Notes: generated by a model from the sequence alone, not told the origin. A DNA stretch of 7,695 nt from Armatimonadota bacterium (GCA_028275265.1 JAPWUZ010000115.1:1-7695); one strand, 5' to 3'. Positions 1 to 6,531 are shown, counted from the first letter of the stretch. Numbers and translations: made by a program.

Positions 1-53
1 CAGAACACCAAAATCCCATGCTACAAGCGGCGCAGGCGCGCCTGGACGGAGCA

Positions 54-56
54 TAG
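54..56 (+). other. First in-frame stop (TAG) in the TolC-like gene
   Basis: The frame reads LDGA, stop, ARAQAVSAMLLPQV. Sequence on both sides matches the continuous helix that leads into the LLPQV strand in TolC proteins, so the stop interrupts conserved sequence and does not mark a gene end. CAG to TAG is the simplest origin. Confidence 0.85.
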
Positions 57-608
57 GCGCGCGCACAGGCAGTATCTGCCATGTTGCTGCCGCAGGTGTC
101 GATATCCGGCTGGCTGGCGCAAGGGACGATGGACAACATGCTGGCGTCGTCGCCGGGTGTGATGCCCGACTCGATGCGGATGGCGTCACGTGATCGTTTT
201 GCTGCGTCACAGCTGAAGATATCCATTCCATTGTTCACCGGTGGACGGTTGCAGGGCATGATCGGCGCTGCTCGTGCTGAGAGAGACGCGATGTATGCGG
301 AAGTACGGGAAATAGCTCAGGAAGTGCGTTTAGAGGTCACCATGCGTTATCTGCAGGCATTGCTGCGCCGGGAGCTGGTGGACGTGGCGGAGAAGCGGTA
401 TCAAGCGCAACAAGAGCAGACGCGCGTCATCGAGGAGATGTACGAAAGCGGCAAAGCGCCTCTAGCGTTCGTGTTACGCAGTCGTGCGGCGGAGGCGGAG
501 GCAAAGCAAGCATTGACCACCGCCCGCGCCGAATTCCGAAAGAGCCTGTTGCACCTGCAGGCCAGCATCGGCGTACCCCCTGGGCAGGAGATAGACCTGC
601 CGCCGCGT

Positions 609-611
609 TAA
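609..611 (+). other. Second in-frame stop (TAA) in the TolC-like gene
   Basis: The frame reads IGVPPGQEIDLPPR, stop, QPVFNLPASPKEAVERAL. In TolC proteins the end of the first repeat (an LG/IG-x-P motif) runs through a proline-rich linker into the second repeat in exactly this way, so the stop sits inside one original gene. Only six bases separate it from the next possible start (GTG 618), and there is no Shine-Dalgarno before that GTG. Confidence 0.88.
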
Positions 612-1196
612 CAGCCCGTGTTTAACCTGCCTGCCTCGCCGAAGGAAGCGGTGGAGAGGGCACTGCAGCAACGCCCTTCGCTACAAGCGCAGCGGGCACG
701 TGTGCAAATGGCGAAACTCGATCGGCTCGCTGCCGAAGGAGCGATACGCCCACAGGCATACCTGGCGGCTTCGCAGGACTGGATCAAGGCGCAGAGTATG
801 TCGGCGCAGTCGGGTTACACAGTCGCCCTGGCGATCAGTGTACCGGTGTGGACAGGTGGGCAGTTGCAGGCACAGGTTCGAGCAGCTGTGGCTCGCGAGC
901 AAGAGCAGACCGCTCTGTTGCGTGCGCAGCAGCTTCAGGTGGAGAACGAGGTTCGTCAGGCATGGCTGGACATTGAAACGGCAGCGGCAAACATCGCTAC
1001 GGCAGAAGCTGCCCTGAAGGACGCGGAGGAAGCGCACCGTGTGGCGACGTTACGGGTAAACGAGGGGAAAGCCCCCCTCGTGGAGCAAATTGACGCCCTT
1101 GCCGCGCTGACCGAAGCGCGCATCCGCTTACTGGAAGCGCACACCGAACACGTGCTGGCGCAGGCACGCTTGCTGCGGGCAATGGGAGAACTGTAG

Positions 1197-1757
1197 CTAT
1201 GTTGTTTGCTTGCGCAGCAGGGCGATGAACAGTGTGGAGCGCGTCTCCTGGATAATCACCGCCTGAAAGTGCGAGATGTCCCAGCCGTGTGAGACCAGCT
1301 CGTTCAGGTGCTGTTCCATCAGGCGGTCATCAGTGGTACGCACGATACGGTACTCCACCGTTGCCAGTTTGGCGGTGTCCTCCTCGCCATGCAGGATGTG
1401 ATACAGGGGTTTGACGTGGTGTTCCAGCATGGCGTCCACAGGCATCTCCAGTTCCGCCTCACGGGGTTCCAGTCCGAGCCAGATACGTCCTTCGCCGTCA
1501 CGATAGATAATGAAGCCTGCTTCCACCACAATCTCTTCCTGAATGTCCGGTTGCGAGAGCATCTGCTGGCAGTGTTCGGCGTTCACCATCCACATGTGCG
1601 AGTGGCGCGGTAATCCCAACTCGCTGTACTCATGGTCGGCACGCACCTCACCTGCCACCCGCTCCAGTACCATCCCTCCCTTGACGGCGGAAGCGACCAC
1701 GGATGTGGGGACTGCGCAGAAATTGCGATTCAGCCAGTCAGCGTACGTTCGTAACAT
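1197..1757 (-). CDS. Hypothetical protein with DUF4177-like C-terminus (186 aa)
   Basis: I do not recognise the full-length protein. It is soluble, with no signal peptide or membrane segment. Residues about 134-183 (VEYRIVRTTDDR, then LNELVSHGWD, then FQAVIIQ and TLFIALLRK) follow the pattern of small DUF4177-type domains: a beta strand, a helix ending in GW, then two strands closing with a basic LLRK. Residues 1-120 are mixed alpha/beta with His- and Glu-rich stretches (LPRHSHMW, MLEHHVKPLYH) and resemble nothing I can name. The start chosen is the ATG at 1757-1755, which has GGAGAGGAGGG about six bases upstream; an in-frame start at 1778 would add seven residues and ignore that site. The stop is TAG at 1199-1197, directly abutting the TAG of the convergent TolC-like gene. 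A strong promoter of its own lies upstream, so it is probably transcribed alone. Confidence 0.75.
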   Translation of the reverse strand: MLRTYADWLNRNFCAVPTSVVASAVKGGMVLERVAGEVRADHEYSELGLPRHSHMWMVNAEHCQQMLSQPDIQEEIVVEAGFIIYRDGEGRIWLGLEPREAELEMPVDAMLEHHVKPLYHILHGEEDTAKLATVEYRIVRTTDDRLMEQHLNELVSHGWDISHFQAVIIQETRSTLFIALLRKQTT

Positions 1758-1859
1758 GTCGAGCCCTCCTCTCCACACGAACGCGCCGCTGCGTGATGCA
1801 CCCTGTGTGCCGCTTCAAGGCTACAAAAGACGGGTCAATGGTCTGACGTTTCGCGCTCA

Positions 1860-1873
1860 CGCGGCGTCCCGCG
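1860..1873 (-). other. Hairpin at the 5' end of the hypothetical gene's leader
   Basis: The minus strand reads CGCGG, loop GACG, CCGCG: a perfect 5-bp GC stem with a tetraloop, about six bases after the predicted transcription start. No U-tract follows, so it is not a terminator. A 5' hairpin of this kind could stabilise the mRNA. The rest of the 1758-1988 gap shows no further gene, and no clear terminator for nadE. Confidence 0.4.
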
Positions 1874-1885
1874 CATTGCTGCCCC

Positions 1886-1914
1886 ATTATAACATTCGAG
1901 CAAATCTTTGTCAA
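1886..1914 (-). promoter_or_regulatory. Perfect-consensus sigma70 promoter for the 186-aa hypothetical gene
   Basis: On the minus strand TTGACA (1914-1909) is separated by exactly 17 bp from TATAAT (1891-1886), which is the consensus -35 and -10 at optimal spacing. Transcription should start near 1879, giving a leader of about 120 nt before the ATG at 1757. It lies 75 bp beyond the nadE stop, so the downstream gene has a promoter independent of the nadE operon. Confidence 0.85.
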
Positions 1915-1988
1915 ACCATAAAATCATCGGTGCTAAAGTGGGTTGGCGCAGGGGCTTATGTACACTTGCACTGATACCGGAAAAGAGT

Positions 1989-2900
1989 TCAACACACCGT
2001 CAGCGGCGGCGACAGCAGGCGTTGAGCGCGCCCGGTCAGGGTTTGTACATACCGAACCTGTGCTGGCGAAAGCCCGAATTCTCCGGCAATAGTTTCCGCA
2101 TCCATCCCCCGCTCCAGCCGCCACAGCACCTTGTCCAGTGTAGCATAATCCAGTCCTATCGCCAGCTCGTCGGTCAGACCGGGCAGGAGGTCTGGCGAGG
2201 GAGGGCGGGCGATAATCTCCTGAGGGACTTGCAGGTATTCTGCCAGTGCACGCACCTGTGTTTTATAAAGGGTAGCCAGCGGAGCGATATCCGCAGCCGT
2301 GTCGCCGTACCTCACGAACAAACCCGTTGCCAGCTCGGTCTTGTTTGCGGTGCCGGCGACCAGCAGGTTATACCGCTCGGCGTAGTAGTACAGCACGATC
2401 GTGCGCAGGCGGACTTTCACCCGGTGATAGGCGACCGTCTGGTTGAGCCATGGGCCGCTTAATCCCCGGGTGCCTATCATCACCGCGGAAAACGGCGTCT
2501 CTCCTTCGGGTAGGCTCTTCCGAAACTGCTCGTAATAGTGCAGCACCGCCTTCGCTTTCAGACGGCGACCGGGTATCAGCCACAGGGGTAGTTGCCGATA
2601 CACCCCCAGCAGGGCGAGCAGAAGGGTTAATCCCACAGTTCGGCAGCGGATGCCCAGGCTCCGGGCGAGATGGCGTGCCAGCTGCTTGCTTTCGGGCGCG
2701 CTATCGCGCTCCGGCAATATCAACCCCAGCACGCCATCAGCCCCCAGAGCCCGGACAGCAAGAGCGGCAACCACTGCCGAATCGAGCCCGCCGCTCAGCC
2801 CAACGACCACCCCTTCGCGGCGAAAATCCTCTACCGCGTTGCGGATGAAGGCGGTCAAGCAGGCTACTACATCTGCTGGCTCGATACGCAGCTCTTCCAA
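1989..2900 (-). CDS. nadE: Ammonia-dependent NAD+ synthetase
   Basis: NadE catalyses the last step of NAD biosynthesis in the cytoplasm: nicotinate adenine dinucleotide is adenylated by ATP and amidated with ammonia. The 303-residue protein has the PP-loop SGGLDS at 36-41 after VVVGL, the GTANKTE motif at 183-189, YGD at 198-200 with D204, LYKTQVRALAEYLQVP at 211-226, and the C-terminal PSPDLLPGLTDELAIG segment at 235-250. There is no N-terminal glutaminase domain, so it would use free ammonia or a partner. About 147 residues separate the PP-loop and GTANKTE, some 30-45 more than in the short NadE proteins I remember. The extra part (about 91-155) holds hydrophobic LLLALLGV and basic GRRLKAKAV. 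The start is TTG at 2900-2898, the only usual start codon before the conserved helix, with an AGGGGG stretch 11 bases upstream. The first 34 bases overlap the end of the radical SAM gene, implying translational coupling. The stop is TGA. Confidence 0.9.
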   Translation of the reverse strand: MEELRIEPADVVACLTAFIRNAVEDFRREGVVVGLSGGLDSAVVAALAVRALGADGVLGLILPERDSAPESKQLARHLARSLGIRCRTVGLTLLLALLGVYRQLPLWLIPGRRLKAKAVLHYYEQFRKSLPEGETPFSAVMIGTRGLSGPWLNQTVAYHRVKVRLRTIVLYYYAERYNLLVAGTANKTELATGLFVRYGDTAADIAPLATLYKTQVRALAEYLQVPQEIIARPPSPDLLPGLTDELAIGLDYATLDKVLWRLERGMDAETIAGEFGLSPAQVRYVQTLTGRAQRLLSPPLTVC

Positions 2901-4393
2901 GAACGGCGGTTGCCCCCTTGAATCTCGCTCAGGTACTCCTGTTGCCAGATGGGCTCGAACTTCTCCTGCAGCTTCTCGTCATAGGCTACCAGCCCCTGAT
3001 AGTAGCTGGGGTCTCTCAGCGCGTCGGCTGCAGACTCATCCTCCGGCTCGGGGCGGTATCGGTCGATCATCGCGCGCCCATCGCGGTGATGGTCACGTAT
3101 CGAGCAGGGGATGAGCCAGTTGCCGTGTTCCTCCGGTCGTTGCTTGCCGAAGCCGTAGTCCCACTGCCACTGCCGGATGGCGCGGAAGTAGGGCAGGTCA
3201 TAGATGTCGTCCAGCGTGCCGCCCCGACGATAGATGTCGTGGATGTTCACCGGCGAGTAGGGCACGAACACACAGGGCATCACCTTGCCGCTCCAGTCGA
3301 TGTACAGGTAACCTGCGTCGCGCCCTGCGGCGATACAGCCATCGCTAACGGTTCCGCAGTTCCAGAAGTCCGCCAGCATGATGTGACGCTCCCGAATGAG
3401 CTGCCAGGTGCGTCGCCACATCCACACCCGCTGTTCCGGTGTGGGCAGCAGCTCCAGCGTATAGCCGCGCCCGATGGGCATGTACTGGAACAACCAGCCG
3501 AAAACCGCCTGCTGCTGCTCGAAGAAGAAATCCACGAACTCGTCAGACAAAATCTCCTCGGCATTGTGGCGTGTGGCAGTGAGCGAGATGCCGAAGACCA
3601 CCCCCGCCTCGCGCAGGTGTTCCATCGCTTCCAGAATGCGCCGGAAGACACCCCTGCCACGCCGCGCGTCGGTACGCTCCTCCAGCCCTTCTACCGAAAT
3701 GGCAGGCACGATGTTGCCCGCCTGCGCCATCTTTTCCGCCACGCGCCGGTCGATGAGCGTACCGTTGGTGTACATCATGAAGAAGCAATCTTCGTGCTCG
3801 GCAAACAGGTCCAGTATGCCCTTGCCCTGTGAGCGATATGCCAGTGGCTCGCCACCTGAGATGGTGAAGAAGCGCATGCCCCACAGCGTTTTCGCCTCAC
3901 TGACAATCCGGTTCACAATGTCCCACTCCAGCTTGTCCACAGTGCCCTGACTGGAGTTCGCATAGCAGCCGATGCAGTGCAGGTTACACACCTTCGTGGG
4001 GCTGAGCACCATTGTAATGGGAGGGGCGTGTCCTTCATGCCGTTGCATGAAGCTGCGCTCCGCGGATTCGATGTCTTCGCTCTGGCGCAGGATGGTGTTC
4101 ACCACCAGCACTCGCAACAGCCGGCGGACGACCGTGCGGGAGATCTGCCTGCGCTCCATCGCCCGGTCAATGGAGCGTATCAACGCGCGCATCAGGTCCA
4201 TCTTATCCCGGGTGACCTGCGGAGGGCGGTTCGGGCTGGCACTCTGTTGCAGGTGTACCAGCACGCGCTTCTCCAGTTGCCGCATCACTGCACGGCGCAA
4301 CGTGTCGTTCCACAATGCTTGCTCGGCAAGAGACAGCAGAGAATCCAGGCTTCCTTCCACCACTTGCTGAATCACAGTCCCTCTTGCGCTCAT
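2867..4393 (-). CDS. Radical SAM protein with SPASM-like C-terminal cysteines (508 aa)
   Basis: This is a cytoplasmic iron-sulfur enzyme that should cleave S-adenosylmethionine to start radical chemistry; its substrate is unknown. Residues 1-120 are a helical, Arg-rich domain. The core opens with ITMVLSPTKVCNLHCIGC, where C136, C140 and C143 form the CxxxCxxC site for the 4Fe-4S cluster. SGGEP (179-183) is the SAM-binding motif, and MMYTNGTLID (206-215) and ISVEGLEE (232-239) are typical later strands. C346, C353, C374 and C430 lie in NCGTVSDGC, KVMPCVFVPYS and WLIPCSIRDH; their arrangement resembles an auxiliary-cluster SPASM or twitch region. The protein is recognisable as a conserved but functionally uncharacterised radical SAM family. 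The start ATG has AAGGAGGT six bases upstream. It leads a two-gene operon with nadE, which begins inside its 3' end. A role touching NAD or its precursors is only an inference from that overlap. Confidence 0.9.
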   Translation of the reverse strand: MSARGTVIQQVVEGSLDSLLSLAEQALWNDTLRRAVMRQLEKRVLVHLQQSASPNRPPQVTRDKMDLMRALIRSIDRAMERRQISRTVVRRLLRVLVVNTILRQSEDIESAERSFMQRHEGHAPPITMVLSPTKVCNLHCIGCYANSSQGTVDKLEWDIVNRIVSEAKTLWGMRFFTISGGEPLAYRSQGKGILDLFAEHEDCFFMMYTNGTLIDRRVAEKMAQAGNIVPAISVEGLEERTDARRGRGVFRRILEAMEHLREAGVVFGISLTATRHNAEEILSDEFVDFFFEQQQAVFGWLFQYMPIGRGYTLELLPTPEQRVWMWRRTWQLIRERHIMLADFWNCGTVSDGCIAAGRDAGYLYIDWSGKVMPCVFVPYSPVNIHDIYRRGGTLDDIYDLPYFRAIRQWQWDYGFGKQRPEEHGNWLIPCSIRDHHRDGRAMIDRYRPEPEDESAADALRDPSYYQGLVAYDEKLQEKFEPIWQQEYLSEIQGGNRRSWKSCVSSQQM

Positions 4394-4407
4394 GGCGAAC
4401 CTCCTTC
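4388..4407 (-). promoter_or_regulatory. Strong Shine-Dalgarno site of the radical SAM gene
   Basis: The minus strand reads AAGGAGGTTCGCC then ATG, a full-consensus Shine-Dalgarno with about six bases of spacing, which fixes the start at 4393. The same ten bases, AAGGAGGTTC, occur again 49 bp upstream (4455-4446). Confidence 0.75.
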
Positions 4408-4540
4408 ACCTCTGTTTTGTCAAGGAGCCTGCAAGGACAATCGAGGAACCTCCTTGTAGCCGCAAGCGTTAGCCTGCGTCAAGCCTCTTTTGAAACGGCT
4501 CGGCAGGAGGCGCGCCCTCCAATGGCATTGGCACCCCAGT

Positions 4541-4574
4541 ATTATGAGATAGCACACAACGGGTCGCTTGTCAA
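4541..4574 (-). promoter_or_regulatory. Probable promoter for the radical SAM-nadE operon
   Basis: Minus strand TTGACA (4574-4569) is a perfect -35. Seventeen bases later the strand reads TATCTCATAAT: TATCTC fits the spacing but poorly matches a -10, whereas CATAAT (4546-4541) matches five of six bases at a long 22-bp spacing. It begins 8 bp after the LemA stop, in the only gap before the radical SAM gene. The 188-bp gap (4394-4581) contains no other gene I can support and no clear terminator after lemA, so readthrough from the upstream operon is also possible. Confidence 0.5.
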
Positions 4575-4581
4575 GGTACCG

Positions 4582-5145
4582 CTAAAACTGCACCTTCGGT
4601 ACCTCCCTTTCCTGCGGAGCCGCCTCAAAGAGAGGCATCTCCTCTGCCCATACGCTCTGCGCCACCAGCACGGCGGGGAAGGTCTTCTGATACACGTTGT
4701 AGTTGGTCGCCGCTTCGTTGTACAGTTCGCGGCGGTCGGCGATTTGCTCCTCCAGGTCCGCCAGAGTGCGCTGCAGATGCAGGAAGTTCTCGTTTGCCTT
4801 CAGCTCCGGGTACTGCTCGCCCCACACGATGATGTTGCCCAACAGGCGTGACGCCTCCTGTTCCGCCTGAATACGCTGTTTGCGGTTCTGCGCGCCCAGC
4901 GCAACCGCGCGCAGCTCGGCGATGCGCTCCAGCACCTGCTTCTCGTGCTGCGCGTAGCCCTTTACCGTCTCCACCAGGTTCGGGATGAGGTCCCAACGTT
5001 CTTTGAGCACCACATCCACGTTCGCCCACGCGCGTTGTGCCTGACCGCGCAGGTTCACGAGGTTGTTGTAGGCGGCGATGACCCATATCACCAGCACGCC
5101 TCCGATGATGAACAGCACAATCGCTAATGTGGACACTCCTGCCAT
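4582..5145 (-). CDS. lemA: LemA family membrane protein
   Basis: LemA proteins are small, widespread membrane-anchored helical proteins of unsettled function. The 187-residue product has one N-terminal membrane helix (about 7-26) and then the family signature: YNNLVNLRGQAQRAW (26-40), NVDVVLKERWDLIPNLVETVKGY (42-64) and HEKQVLERIAELRA (67-80). A central coiled-coil-like stretch with LKANENFLHLQRTLADLEEQI (115-135) follows, and then RRELYNEAATNYN and the FPAVLVA motif near 155-162. The length is typical. I chose the ATG at 5145, which has AGGAGGT seven bases upstream; the earlier in-frame GTG (5154) sits on top of the Shine-Dalgarno. The gene follows the TPR/GIDE gene after 12 bp, and the TAG of that gene supplies the first bases of TAGGAGGT, so the two are co-transcribed and probably coupled. 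LemA next to GIDE-domain proteins is a pairing I know from other bacteria. Confidence 0.93.
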   Translation of the reverse strand: MAGVSTLAIVLFIIGGVLVIWVIAAYNNLVNLRGQAQRAWANVDVVLKERWDLIPNLVETVKGYAQHEKQVLERIAELRAVALGAQNRKQRIQAEQEASRLLGNIIVWGEQYPELKANENFLHLQRTLADLEEQIADRRELYNEAATNYNVYQKTFPAVLVAQSVWAEEMPLFEAAPQEREVPKVQF

Positions 5146-5157
5146 TCTGAACACCTC

Positions 5158-6531
5158 CTAATACTGGTCAATGTACTCCTGACCGAAGTACTCCGTCACC
5201 ACGCCAGGGTTCAGCAGAATATACAGCACGCCCAGCAGCATGACCACACCAATGATTGCCAGCGCCAGTCCCGCCCCCGAACGGCTGGTGTATACCTTGC
5301 TCTCTTGTCCTTCCAGAACCACCATGCATTTGTGGAAGCGGTCGTACTGCAGGCGCATCTCATCGCGTGCGGTACCGGGCAGGTCGCGTTCGTAGTAGCG
5401 TGCCCAGACGGTTACCGTCGCGTTGGGTGGGATGTAGCTCACCCGCGTGCGCACATCACCCACGTGTGCAAACCAAGGGAACGACCGCACCGGTTGATAG
5501 TTGTAAAACAGGGCGATGTGGTCGGGGTAGAACTCTGCCCCTTCCACCTCCACAATCGCTTTGCCTGTACCGTCGTCCAGGATGAAGTTGACCCCGTGCG
5601 TGGCGCTGTAGATAGTCTCCCAGCGGTAGACGGTGCGCGTTTTCCAGCTTTTGCTCTGCGAGTCATAGTATTGCTCCGTGCGGCGCACGTAGCGCTCGGA
5701 GAGTTCGCTGATGTAGATGCCGGGGATGTTTCCCACCTGGCTGTGCGCCACGCCGAAGGCAGGTTCCGCCCTGCCGCGCACTTTCAGGAAACCGTGCGAC
5801 GCGCTGCGCAGACGCGCCAGTGGGGTGTTCCGCAGCAGCTGCCCCTGTTGCCATGTGCGGGCGGCGAAGGCGAGGCAAGCGATGCTGCCGAGGGTCAGCC
5901 CACCCGCCACCCAGCTCTCTGGCTGGGGCTGCAGCTGCTGACGGATGAGCAGCGCCGCCAGCGGCAGCATCATGGTCACTCCACCCGATAGCAGAAGGCT
6001 CAGGAGAACCTGCGCGGGCAGTGCGCCCCTTTGCCAGCCGCTTGCCCACTGCAGCAGCAACAACAGGCACACCCACGCAATCAACGCAGCCGCCGCCACA
6101 GGCACAAGGATACCTTCGGTGCGGGACGTGGGCAGTGTGTCGGTGGGATAGGGCATACGGGGAGGAGGTGGGGACACCGGACGCGGCGAAGGAAGACGGC
6201 TCAAGCCGATATTAGCGCGTCGGACGAGGTCGGAGCCGGAGGGGGCAAGTTCGAGGCACTTCAGGTACCACCGGCGCGCGGCATCGTATCTGCCCAGCTG
6301 GTGTGCCCAATCGGCGGTGCGGAAGGCAATCTGAGCGCGTGCGGTATCGTCGGGCGCGAGCGCGTACGCCTTCTCCAGCACCTTGATCGCCCTGTCGAAC
6401 TCGCCTTTCTCCCAAACCTGCGTTGCGCGCGCAAACTCCTGCTTCCACGCGGGCGAGGTGGAGGTTTGCGCCTGGACAGACACTGCGCACAGCGCGAGTG
6501 CCAGTATGGTTAAGGGCAGTATCGTTCTCAT
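5158..6531 (-). CDS. TPR-repeat membrane protein with GIDE/BAM-like domain (457 aa)
   Basis: Residues 1-21 are a signal peptide (MRTILPLTILALALCAVSVQA, cleavage before Q22). Residues about 26-112 hold TPR-like helices (QVWEKGEFDRAIKVLEKAYALAPDD, then ADWAHQLGRYDAARRWYLKCLELAP). A Pro-rich linker (113-135) follows. Three hydrophobic segments lie at about 141-163, 170-196 and 207-224. Next comes a beta-rich domain (about 233-415) that starts NTPLARLRSASHGFLKVRGRAEP, with FILDDGTGKAIVEVEGAEF near 316-334: the pattern of the GIDE (BAM) domain known from the mitochondrial ligase MUL1/MULAN. No RING finger is present, so a ubiquitin-ligase label would be misleading. A final membrane helix (418-440) ends the protein. 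The start is the ATG at 6531, chosen because it opens the signal peptide and has GAGAGGA just upstream; the frame stays open to an ATG at 6690, but that extension is not protein-like. First gene of an operon with lemA. The role is unknown; membrane quality control or envelope maintenance is a guess. Confidence 0.82.
   Translation of the reverse strand: MRTILPLTILALALCAVSVQAQTSTSPAWKQEFARATQVWEKGEFDRAIKVLEKAYALAPDDTARAQIAFRTADWAHQLGRYDAARRWYLKCLELAPSGSDLVRRANIGLSRLPSPRPVSPPPPRMPYPTDTLPTSRTEGILVPVAAAALIAWVCLLLLLQWASGWQRGALPAQVLLSLLLSGGVTMMLPLAALLIRQQLQPQPESWVAGGLTLGSIACLAFAARTWQQGQLLRNTPLARLRSASHGFLKVRGRAEPAFGVAHSQVGNIPGIYISELSERYVRRTEQYYDSQSKSWKTRTVYRWETIYSATHGVNFILDDGTGKAIVEVEGAEFYPDHIALFYNYQPVRSFPWFAHVGDVRTRVSYIPPNATVTVWARYYERDLPGTARDEMRLQYDRFHKCMVVLEGQESKVYTSRSGAGLALAIIGVVMLLGVLYILLNPGVVTEYFGQEYIDQY

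Larger units (their letters stand above)
1..1196 (+). pseudogene. TolC-family outer-membrane efflux protein, 5'-truncated by window, two in-frame stops
   Basis: TolC-family (OEP) proteins form trimeric outer-membrane channels for tripartite efflux pumps or type I secretion. One frame, starting at base 3, gives about 398 codons of TolC-like sequence. It opens with the family pattern NPMLQAAQARLDGA, continues to MLLPQVSISG, and holds both structural repeats: the first with ISIPLFTGGRLQG, the second with ISVPVWTGGQLQA followed by a long helical region rich in Ala, Glu and Arg. The natural end is TAG at 1194-1196. The frame is broken by TAG at 54-56 and TAA at 609-611, with no frameshift. Either stop would revert to a Gln codon (CAG, CAA) by one T-to-C change. 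The first break lies just before the LLPQV strand, the second between the two repeats. The open pieces 81-611 and 618-1196 (GTG) lack convincing ribosome binding sites, so they are probably not separate genes. The signal peptide and first ~40-60 residues lie left of the window. Recent inactivation is likeliest; assembly or base-call error is the alternative. Confidence 0.85.

Noticed and set aside
81..611. Two separate TolC half-genes (81-611 and 618-1196) as functional split subunits
   Set aside because: Both fragments are in the same frame, neither start has a ribosome binding site, and the first fragment has clear TolC sequence before its ATG, ending at another stop.
1..1196. Reassignment of TAG/TAA to glutamine as an explanation of the TolC stops
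   Set aside because: The other genes in the window end in TAG at sensible family lengths (LemA, GIDE protein, radical SAM, hypothetical), so TAG clearly acts as a stop here. Pseudogene or sequence error is simpler.
2918..3832. Long plus-strand frame opposite the radical SAM gene
   Set aside because: It is the antisense shadow of a well-supported gene; GC-rich coding DNA often leaves such frames open, and its product shows no recognisable motif.
4421..4456. CAAGGAG/CTCCTTG inverted repeat as a terminator after lemA
   Set aside because: The seven-base arms enclose a 22-base loop, no U-tract follows, and the right arm is explained by the duplicated Shine-Dalgarno sequence.
4427..4581. Open frame continuing about 50 codons past the LemA TAG
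   Set aside because: The sequence is not LemA-like, carries promoter elements, and LemA already ends at normal family length.
5146..5154. LemA start at the upstream GTG (5154)
   Set aside because: That GTG lies within the AGGAGGTG Shine-Dalgarno that correctly serves the ATG at 5145.
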